Both the position numbers and the translations under genes were made by a program. A stretch of DNA of 64,000 bases, from NCBI RefSeq assembly GCF_006738645.1, contig NZ_AP019700.1, forward strand, positions 2,120,001 through 2,184,000, in the 5' to 3' direction. Source of the stretch: Stella humosa. Lineage in GTDB: Bacteria > Pseudomonadota > Alphaproteobacteria > ATCC43930 > Allostellaceae. Below the pieces are notes generated by a model. That model did no database searches. It was not told where the DNA came from and saw nothing but the letters and a program-made list of their open reading frames with translations. Shown here one piece after another: positions 33,113-40,216 of the stretch; the stretch's first letter is position 1; every line of letters starts with the position of its first letter.

Positions 33113-34801
33113 GGTCGTCGCCCCGCCGCCATCGAGCCGGTCGCCGCCCCCTCCGCCGATGGTATCGGCATCCGCATCGCCCGCGATGGTATCGCTGCCT
33201 TCGCCGCCGAAGAGCACGTCCTTGCCCTGGCCCCCCGCCAGAAGGTCGTCGCCCGTGCCGGTCCCGACGAAGTCGTCACCCCCGTCGCCATACACGAGGT
33301 TGTCGCCCTGCTCGTCGAAGATCAGGTCGTTGCCGGCACCGCCGGACAGCGTGTCGTCGCCTGCTTGGTCAGTGGTGACGAAGCCGATGGTGTCGGCGCC
33401 ATCGCCACCGACGACGCTGTCGTCGCCGGCGCCACCCAGCAGGAAATCGTTGCCATCGTCGCCGGCAATCGTGTCCGCGCCTTCCTCGCCCAGGAGGAAG
33501 TCGTTGTCGGCACCGCCGGTGATCCAGTCGCCGTCATCGCCGCCCCAGGCGGTGTCCGCACCTTGGTCGCCCGATAGCTGGTCCTGGCCGTCGCCACCTT
33601 CGAGATGGTCGTCGCCGGCACCGCCCTGGACGATGTCGGCATCGTCGCCGCCGGACAGCACGTCGTCGCCCTGGCCGCCGCCCACGAAGTCGTTGCCATC
33701 TTCGCCCGACATCGTGTCGGCGCCGGTGTAGATCTCCAAAAGGATGTCGGCCCCGCCACCGCCGAAGATGGCGTCGTCGCCCTTGCCGCCCGCGATGGAG
33801 TCGGCACCCAGATCGCCCCAGATGGTGTTGGCGCCGCCTGCATCGAGAATGAAGTCGTTGCCGCCGCCGCCATAGAGCAGGTCGTCGCCCAGCCCGCCGG
33901 AAATATCGTCGTTTCCCTCGTCGCCGGACAGCGTGTCGCCCAGCCGGTCGGTGCCCTGGCCGCCCCCGATGAAGTCGTTCCCGGCACCGCCGGAAAGCAG
34001 GTCGCGGCCACCGCCGCTCAACAGGAAATCGTCGCCGTCCTCGCCCAGCAGGGTGTCGGCACCGCGCGCGTTGGGATCGAAGAAGAAGCTGCCGCCCTCG
34101 ATGGTGACGGCATCGTCGAAGATCGCGTCATTGCCTTCCCCGCCGAGCAGCAGGTCGTCGCCGTCATCGCCGAAGAGGACATCGTCGCCACCGCCGGCGT
34201 CCTCGATCGTGTCGGCCCCGTTGCCGCCATGCAGCCAGTCGTCGCCGAGGTTCCCGTCGATCCAGTCGTCGCCCACCTCGCCGAACACCGTGTCGAGGCC
34301 CTGACCACCGAAGAGGGTATCGGCGCCCTGGCCGCCATAGACGAGATCGGCGCCGATGTTGCCGTTGACGTGCCAGTCGTCGCCGTCGTCGCCATAGACG
34401 GTGTCGTTGTCCTGTCCGCCGCGCACGAAGTCCGCGCCCGGGCCGCCGAACACGACGTCGATGCCGGTGTTGCCGTTCAGGGCGTCGTCGTCGCCCTCGC
34501 CATAGACCAGATCGTTGCCATCACCGCCCAGTGCCAGGTCGTTGCCATCACCGCCCAAGATCCAGTCGTCGCCGCTGCCGTCGTTCGACAGGTTGGTGCC
34601 GCCGAACAGGAAATCGTCGCCGTCCTGGCCGAAGATGCTGTCCGGACCGGGCCCGCCATTCACCAGGTCGGCACCTTCGCCGCCATAGGCGAGGTCCGCC
34701 CCGGCCAGCAGGTCGATCAGGTCGTCGCCGCCCAGGCCGTCGATGGTGTCGTTCCCGTCGGTGCCTGCCAGCAGATCGCCGCCGTTCGTGCCGTTCGCCA
34801 T
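33110..34801 (-). CDS. RTX calcium-binding repeat protein (frame lost before its C-terminus)
   Basis: 563 residues made almost entirely of Gly/Asp nonapeptide RTX repeats from residue 5 to the end, with no recognisable enzymatic domain. The N-terminus MANGTNGGDLLAGTDGNDTIDG starts directly with repeats. A DWHVNGNIG insertion within the repeats is shared with the trypsin-like RTX protease near 10826. It ends abruptly in GGGATT without a secretion tail, because the tail is encoded in another frame just downstream (32797-33112). It closes the minus-strand group of glycosyltransferase and FG-GAP/RTX genes. A calcium-loaded surface or extracellular protein is the likely product if the frame is intact in the real genome. 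Confidence 0.85.
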   Translation of the reverse strand: MANGTNGGDLLAGTDGNDTIDGLGGDDLIDLLAGADLAYGGEGADLVNGGPGPDSIFGQDGDDFLFGGTNLSNDGSGDDWILGGDGNDLALGGDGNDLVYGEGDDDALNGNTGIDVVFGGPGADFVRGGQDNDTVYGDDGDDWHVNGNIGADLVYGGQGADTLFGGQGLDTVFGEVGDDWIDGNLGDDWLHGGNGADTIEDAGGGDDVLFGDDGDDLLLGGEGNDAIFDDAVTIEGGSFFFDPNARGADTLLGEDGDDFLLSGGGRDLLSGGAGNDFIGGGQGTDRLGDTLSGDEGNDDISGGLGDDLLYGGGGNDFILDAGGANTIWGDLGADSIAGGKGDDAIFGGGGADILLEIYTGADTMSGEDGNDFVGGGQGDDVLSGGDDADIVQGGAGDDHLEGGDGQDQLSGDQGADTAWGGDDGDWITGGADNDFLLGEEGADTIAGDDGNDFLLGGAGDDSVVGGDGADTIGFVTTDQAGDDTLSGGAGNDLIFDEQGDNLVYGDGGDDFVGTGTGDDLLAGGQGKDVLFGGEGSDTIAGDADADTIGGGGGDRLDGGGATT

Positions 34802-34926
34802 GACGTCCCCCGCTGCGCGCCGTCCGGCGCTGGTGCTGGCACCGGCTGGAACCGGCAGATCGCCGCGCAGGCTATCGTGCCCGGGCGAAGTGGAACATTG
34901 CTAATATTGTGCCGTAGGACTTCCGT

Positions 34927-37260
34927 TCATTGCCGGCAATGGTCCTCCCACATCGCCCGCAACGCGCGCTCGAAGTCGCGCACATAGCGGTCGATGTCCC
35001 AGCCTGGGCGGGACAGCAGGCGCTGGCGCAGGCCGCGTTTCAGTTCGAGCAGGCGCGGGCGGTCTCGGGCCATAGCGGCGGCGATCTCCACATAATGGCG
35101 GTCGTCGCGCGCGATCCAGTCGTCGAGGCCGGCGGCCGTCAGGAAGCTGGCGCCCATGCGCGACACGAAGCCGGCGCCGCGCAAGGCCACGACCGGCGCC
35201 CCCATCCACAGCGCCTGCATGGTGGTGGTGCCGCCATTGTAGGGCACCGGGTCTAGCGCGATGTCGATGTCGGCATATTCGGCCATCATGTCGGCCAGGC
35301 CCACCGGACCGCGGAACTCCAGCCGGCCCGGATCGACGCCCAGCGCCGTCAGGCGCTGGCGGAAGATGTCGATGGCACCAGGGTCCTTGAAGCTCGGGGC
35401 CTTCAGGACGAGGCGGGATCCCGGCACCGCGGCCAGAACGCCCGCCCACAGGCGCAATGTGCGCGGCGTCAGCTTGGGCACGTTGTTGAACGAGCCGAAG
35501 GTGAGCGGCCGCAGCAGATGGCCTTCGCCGAAGGCGGGGAAGGGGTGGCCGGCCTCCGGCGCGAAACAGAAGACGGCGTGCGGCAGCCGCATCACCCGCT
35601 CGCTATAGAGGGCTGCGTGGTCTTCGGGCGCCACCACGCCGTCGGCGATGATCCAGTCGATGTTGGGCACGCCGGTGGAGCCGGGATAGCCCAGGAAGGT
35701 CGCCTGCACTGGCGCCGCCCGGCGCGCGAACAGGGCCATGCGGTTGCGCATGGTGTGGCCGGAAAGGTCGAGCAGCAGGTCGATGCCGTCGGCCTCGATG
35801 CGGCCGGCCAGTTGCCGGTCGCTCAGGGTGGCGCATTCCACCCAGCCGCCGACCCGGCCGCGGGCCAGCCGGGTCTGCTCGTCATGGGTGGTGCCGGTGA
35901 AGTAGAGGGTGGTGGCGAATGCCTGGCGGTCGAGGCGTGCCAGCACCGGCTGCAGGAAGAGGTTGACCGGGTGCTGGTGGTGGAAGTCCGCGCTGACCAG
36001 CCCCAGCCGCAGGCGGCGCCCAGGGTCGCGGTCGTTGCCGAAGCTGGCCGCCGCCCTGGCACCCTGGCCGAGCGGCGCGAAAAGCCCGCGATGCAGGGCG
36101 GCGACGGCGGCGGCATCGAGCGTGTCGCTGTAGAGCGCGCTCATGGCGGCACTGGAGGCCATGTGCGACGGCGTCGCCTCCGACTGCGCCATCTCGCGAT
36201 AGATGGCCAGTGCCGCATCGGCGTCGCCCATGCGTCCGGCGATCGAGGCGCGCATGGTCCGCGCACCCTCCTGCGGCGCCAGGGCCTCGGCCCGCTCCAG
36301 TGCCACCAGGGCCTCCTGCATCTGCCAGCTTTCCGCAAGCGCATGGGCCAGGTTCCAGTGCGCGGCCGCACTGTCGGGGTGCAGGGCGACGTTGCGCTTC
36401 AGCACCTGCTGGGCCTCCTGCCACAGGTTGTGGCGGAAGGCGGTGTCGGCCAGGCGCACCAGCGTCGCTTCCTCGGTCGCGGCGGATGCCTGCTCGCAAG
36501 CCACGTGTGCCTCGCCGGTCAGGCCCAGGCGCAGCAGGATCTCGGCCAGGTCGATCTGCATCTGCGCGCGCTCGTCCGGGCCGGGTGCCGGCTGCTCGCC
36601 CGGCAGCGCCAGCAGCGCCTGGCGCATCGCCTCCAGCGCCGACGGCAGGGCGCCGCGCTCCAGCCGATACCGGGCCATGTGCCAGTGGACGGCGCGGCCG
36701 CCGCCCGGGGCCAGCGGCAGGGCGCGGTGATAGTGGCGGGCGGCCTCGTCGCCGCGGTCGGATTCCTCCAGCACCCGCGCCGCCGCCAGATGCGGCTCCC
36801 AGCGCGCCGGGGCGATGGCCTGGGCGCGGGCGTAGTGCGCGGCCGCGTCGGCCAGCCGGCCCGTCTGGCGCAGGGCGTGGCCCGATTCCAGCCAGCCCGT
36901 GAAGCTGTCCGGCGTGGCGGCAAGCGCGCTGGCGAAACCCTCGACCGCCTCGGCATGCCGGCCCTGCCGGGCAGCGCAGCGGGCGAGCTGCAGGGCGGTC
37001 TCGCCCAGGCCCGGATCGAGCTGCCGCGCGCGGGCGAATTGTGCCTCGGCATCGGCCCAGCGACCGGCATCGAAGAGCGCGTTGCCCAGGTTGAAGAACA
37101 CCGCCGCCGGCGCTCCCGGCACGGCCGCCGCCTGGCGATAGGCGGCCATCGCACCGTCGCGGTCGCCGGCCTTGCGCAGCGCCATGCCATCGCCCGCCAG
37201 CTTCTGCCAGGCCGGGACCCGGCCGCCGCCCGATCGGTCGGGTCGTTCGGGGCGTCGCAT
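34927..37260 (-). CDS. TPR protein with GT41 (O-GlcNAc-transferase-like) glycosyltransferase domain
   Basis: 777-residue cytosolic protein. Residues 1 to about 400 are tetratricopeptide repeats, for example AAVFFNLGNALFDAGRWADAEAQFARARQLDP. The C-terminal half is a GT41/SPINDLY-type catalytic domain: LGLVSADFHHQHPVNLFLQPVL, DLLLDLSGHTMRNRMALFARRAAPVQATFLGYPGSTG and FGSFNNVPKLTPRTLRLW. Bacterial relatives glycosylate proteins on Ser/Thr or Asn using UDP-sugars, with the TPRs recognising the acceptor. It lies 12 bases after the TIGR03032 gene and just before the RTX gene, so RTX or FG-GAP proteins of this locus are plausible acceptors (inference). Confidence 0.9.
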   Translation of the reverse strand: MRRPERPDRSGGGRVPAWQKLAGDGMALRKAGDRDGAMAAYRQAAAVPGAPAAVFFNLGNALFDAGRWADAEAQFARARQLDPGLGETALQLARCAARQGRHAEAVEGFASALAATPDSFTGWLESGHALRQTGRLADAAAHYARAQAIAPARWEPHLAAARVLEESDRGDEAARHYHRALPLAPGGGRAVHWHMARYRLERGALPSALEAMRQALLALPGEQPAPGPDERAQMQIDLAEILLRLGLTGEAHVACEQASAATEEATLVRLADTAFRHNLWQEAQQVLKRNVALHPDSAAAHWNLAHALAESWQMQEALVALERAEALAPQEGARTMRASIAGRMGDADAALAIYREMAQSEATPSHMASSAAMSALYSDTLDAAAVAALHRGLFAPLGQGARAAASFGNDRDPGRRLRLGLVSADFHHQHPVNLFLQPVLARLDRQAFATTLYFTGTTHDEQTRLARGRVGGWVECATLSDRQLAGRIEADGIDLLLDLSGHTMRNRMALFARRAAPVQATFLGYPGSTGVPNIDWIIADGVVAPEDHAALYSERVMRLPHAVFCFAPEAGHPFPAFGEGHLLRPLTFGSFNNVPKLTPRTLRLWAGVLAAVPGSRLVLKAPSFKDPGAIDIFRQRLTALGVDPGRLEFRGPVGLADMMAEYADIDIALDPVPYNGGTTTMQALWMGAPVVALRGAGFVSRMGASFLTAAGLDDWIARDDRHYVEIAAAMARDRPRLLELKRGLRQRLLSRPGWDIDRYVRDFERALRAMWEDHCRQ

Positions 37261-37272
37261 CGCCTGGCGTCC

Positions 37273-38319
37273 TCAGCCCGGCATCGGGGCGGGGCGGATG
37301 GCGAAGCGGATCTCGTCGGTGCGGAAACCCAGCATCTTCGGGCAGGTTATGCCGGGCAGGACGGCCACGTCGTAGAGTTCCTGCACCACGCCCTCGATCA
37401 TCAACTGATGCTCGATGTCGCCGGTGCGCAGGTTGACGATGGCGATGACGCATTGCGGCGCCATGCCCTCGGCCGCCAGCCGCTCGTTCAGCACCAGCCC
37501 TTCGAAGGTGCGGTTCTCGCGCGGGCGCGACACGCCGATGACCGCGTGGTCGCCCGCGAAGGCCAGCCCGCGGGCGAAGCCCGGCAGGAAGCAGACCGGC
37601 TGGAAGCGGCCGGTCGCCAGGTCGACATGGCCGAACTCGCCGGTCCCGGTCTGGATCAGCCACAGCTTGCCGTTGTGGAGCCGGGGAGAGTGCGGCATCG
37701 ACAGGCCCGCGGCGGCGATCTCGCCCGATGCCACGTCGACGACCACCCCGCCGTCGCGGCGGCGCTGGCGCCAGCTCTCGGCGACGTTGCCGGTGCCGAC
37801 GCAGGTGACGAAGGCCGGCCGCTTGCCATCCATCGCCAGGCCGTTCAGGTGGCAACGATCCTCGGCCGCCAGCCGGTCGATGAAGGGCGGGCGCCACAGG
37901 GGCACGAAGCTGTGCCGGTCGTCATGGGTGGCCAGGCAGTTGAACAGCGTGGCCGCGAAGATCGGCCGTCCGTCCGGGCCGGCATGGATGTCGTGGATGT
38001 CGATGTCGCCGGTGGTATGCCCGGTGATGGGGACATAGAGCGCGTCGTAGCCGTCCTGCCGCTCGCTCGGCTCGATGAAGTTCTCGAACCGCCAGAGCTG
38101 GTAGAGCGATGCCAGCCACAGCGTCCGCCCCTCGACGCCCAGCCCCATCGAGCGCGGGAAGGTGCGCTCGAACACCGACATGCTGCCATCGGGCCGGGTG
38201 CCGATCAGGAAGACCTTACCCGCCTGGTAGGTGGTGAAGGCGAGGCTGGCGCCGCTGCGGGCGAGCCAGGGGGCGAACAGGCGCGTGCCGGCCAGCTCCA
38301 GGCGGGGTTCGGCCGTCAT
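37273..38319 (-). CDS. TIGR03032 family (DUF4915) protein
   Basis: 348-residue protein of the conserved TIGR03032 family, function unknown. Its beta-rich sequence suggests a propeller-like fold: LAFTTYQAGKVFLIGTRPDG, RSMGLGVEGRTLWLASLYQLWRFEN, DIDIHDIHAG, CHLNGLAMDGKRPAFVT, the PHSPRLHNGKLWLIQTGTGEFG block and a C-terminal VLPGITCPKMLGFRTDEIRF. No signal peptide. It sits between the FkbM methyltransferase and GT41 genes, so a role in sugar modification of the RTX proteins may be guessed but is not shown by the sequence. Confidence 0.88.
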   Translation of the reverse strand: MTAEPRLELAGTRLFAPWLARSGASLAFTTYQAGKVFLIGTRPDGSMSVFERTFPRSMGLGVEGRTLWLASLYQLWRFENFIEPSERQDGYDALYVPITGHTTGDIDIHDIHAGPDGRPIFAATLFNCLATHDDRHSFVPLWRPPFIDRLAAEDRCHLNGLAMDGKRPAFVTCVGTGNVAESWRQRRRDGGVVVDVASGEIAAAGLSMPHSPRLHNGKLWLIQTGTGEFGHVDLATGRFQPVCFLPGFARGLAFAGDHAVIGVSRPRENRTFEGLVLNERLAAEGMAPQCVIAIVNLRTGDIEHQLMIEGVVQELYDVAVLPGITCPKMLGFRTDEIRFAIRPAPMPG

Positions 38320-38338
38320 GTCGTGTGCTCCATGCTGG

Positions 38339-39175
38339 TCAGGCCGGGCGGCTGGCGATGCCCGGCTGCGTCAGCCAGGATTCGGCGGCCTCGGCCGGAA
38401 GGAAGACGTGGTCCCGCTGGTGCGGGTTGGCGTGGATGGCGGGCGTCGCCGTCAGAACCGGGCGCCGGGGGTCGCCGTCCGGCGCCAGGGCGAAGTGGCG
38501 GTAACCGCTGTCGGCCAGCAGGGTCGGCAGGGCCGCCGGGTCGGTGCCCGGCAGGATCTCGCAGACGATCGCCGGCCGCGCCCGGTCGAGCCAGCCGCGC
38601 GCACCGGCCAGGACGGCCGGCTCGTGCGTCTCGACATCGAGCTTCAGCACCACGGGTCCACCGTCCCAGCCGGCCGGCGGCAGCACCGCATCCAGGCGCG
38701 CGAGCCGGACCTCGCGGACATCGGAATGGGTCGCCCGGAACGTGCGGTTGATCGAGGCGGATGTCTCCACCAGCCCATGGCCGGATGGCGGCAGGTACAG
38801 GGGCACCGCGCCGTCCTGGTCGCCCAGCGCCAGCGGGTGGACCAGGACCTGTCCCCCCGCCTCGGAGGAGGCAAGGTTGGCGCGCAGGATGTCGAGGATT
38901 TCCGCCACCGGCTCGAAGGCATGCACCTGGCGGGCGCCGGCCGCCGCGGCCAGCAGGCTGTAGAAGCCGGTATTGGCGCCGACATCCAGGAAGGTCGGAT
39001 GCAGCCCCTGGCACCACGCGGCGACCAGTGCGGGCAGCGGCGCCTCGTAGGCGGCCCAGCCGCCATGCAGCAGGCTCATCGCCACCTGGTCGCGGCCGCC
39101 GCAGGAATCCATCCAGAACCGCCGGGACCCATCGGCAAGCTCCAGGTCCGCCTGGACCAGGTGCCCCATCCTCAT
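38339..39175 (-). CDS. FkbM family SAM-dependent methyltransferase
   Basis: 278-residue methyltransferase. The SAM-binding motif I is FLDVGANTGFYSLLAA (D64-G70), followed by VHAFEPVAEILDILRANL, a LDAVL strand and the FkbM-typical LKLDVETHEPAVLAGA. FkbM enzymes O-methylate hydroxyls, often on sugars of polysaccharides and glycolipids. Its stop is 19 bases from the TIGR03032 start, and its ATG overlaps the upstream glycosyltransferase stop by four bases (39172-39175), so methylation of the glycan made by that transferase is a reasonable guess. Confidence 0.88.
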   Translation of the reverse strand: MRMGHLVQADLELADGSRRFWMDSCGGRDQVAMSLLHGGWAAYEAPLPALVAAWCQGLHPTFLDVGANTGFYSLLAAAAGARQVHAFEPVAEILDILRANLASSEAGGQVLVHPLALGDQDGAVPLYLPPSGHGLVETSASINRTFRATHSDVREVRLARLDAVLPPAGWDGGPVVLKLDVETHEPAVLAGARGWLDRARPAIVCEILPGTDPAALPTLLADSGYRHFALAPDGDPRRPVLTATPAIHANPHQRDHVFLPAEAAESWLTQPGIASRPA

Positions 39176-40149
39176 GCCGTGGCGACCTGATAGTCGGCCC
39201 AGCGGTCTCCCAGCAGATGGTGCCAGGCGGCAGCCAGTTCGTCGTGGAATCGCTCCTGGCTGAAGGACGCGGCCATGGCCCGCCCGGCTGCCACATAGGT
39301 CGCCGCCGTAGGCGCATCCAGGCGGAGGGCGGTCGCGATCGCCTCGGCGAAGGCTTCGACATCGCCGTCGGGCACCCAGAAGCCGTTGTCGGGGCGGGCG
39401 AATTCGCGCCCGCCGAAGCCGTCATAGCCGCAGACGAGGCAGCCGGCCGCCATCGCCTCCAGCGGCGGCAGGCCCAGCCCTTCCAGCCGCGACAGGCTGG
39501 CGAAGACGAGCGACTGGGCCAGGAGTTCGGACACCTGCGGCCGGCTCATGTCGTTGATCTCGACCCAGGGCACGCCGGCCAGGTCGGGGTGGATGCCGTG
39601 CAGTAGCTGGCGCACGATCTCGGCCTCGCCGGCGCGCTTGCGCGGCATGTAGGCGATCTGCCGGCGCTTGGGCCGGTCGCTGCGGAAGATCGGCAGGACG
39701 GCCGGCCGCACGACTTGCCAGTCGATGGTCGAGCCCCAGCGCCGCAGCGTCGCCAGGGTGACATGGCCGTAGGTGATGCCGCCGGCCAGGCCATGGGCGT
39801 TCATCGCCGCCATGTCGGGAAAGCCGCGGAAGCTGTAGTAGGGGTTCTGGTTGTGCACGACCGTCCGGCAGGGCAGTTGGCGTAGCTGCTGGACATTGGC
39901 GATCCCCGCCACTTCGGGAATGACCAGCCAGTCGTCGGCACGCAGTTGCAGATGCGGCCCCCAGGTCACCAGCGGCACGGCGTAGGGACGGCTGGGCACG
40001 GCCACGCGCGCAGCGCTGTCGAGCAGTGCGAAGGCCCGCAGCCCCATGGCGCGCAAGGTGGCGACATGCTGGAAGTTGATCACCTCGCCGCCCGCGCGGG
40101 CGGGCAGGGTGCAGACATAGTAGATGGCGGGCAGGCCGGAAGCGGACAC
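39172..40149 (-). CDS. Glycosyltransferase, GT4 type
   Basis: 325-residue GT-B-fold glycosyltransferase. The C-terminal half has the GT4 nucleotide-sugar signature SRLEGLGLPPLEAMAAGCLVCGYDGFGGREF (E-x7-E type) and IAYMPRKRAGEAEIVRQLL. The N-terminal half has a Rossmann-like start (YYVCTLPARAGGEVINFQHVATLRAMG). It begins at a GTG with no strong ribosome-binding site. The donor and acceptor are unknown. It lies 67 bases after the first FG-GAP/RTX gene and overlaps the FkbM gene, placing it in the presumed modification set. Confidence 0.85.
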   Translation of the reverse strand: MSASGLPAIYYVCTLPARAGGEVINFQHVATLRAMGLRAFALLDSAARVAVPSRPYAVPLVTWGPHLQLRADDWLVIPEVAGIANVQQLRQLPCRTVVHNQNPYYSFRGFPDMAAMNAHGLAGGITYGHVTLATLRRWGSTIDWQVVRPAVLPIFRSDRPKRRQIAYMPRKRAGEAEIVRQLLHGIHPDLAGVPWVEINDMSRPQVSELLAQSLVFASLSRLEGLGLPPLEAMAAGCLVCGYDGFGGREFARPDNGFWVPDGDVEAFAEAIATALRLDAPTAATYVAAGRAMAASFSQERFHDELAAAWHHLLGDRWADYQVATA

Positions 40150-40216
40150 AGGCGGACTTCTATAGTGACCGCGGAGCGTCCGCCATGCACTCCCGCATGA
40201 CGGACGGTCCGGCGCC

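Noticed and set aside
34929-34940. Palindrome ATTGCCGGCAAT
   Set aside because: It lies in the last codons of the GT41 gene, short GC palindromes are frequent here, and nothing else supports a site.
35518-38751. Plus-strand ORF of 1077 codons
   Set aside because: Antisense shadow of the TPR-GT41, TIGR03032 and FkbM genes; the translation is rich in Arg, Gln, His and Gly without domains.
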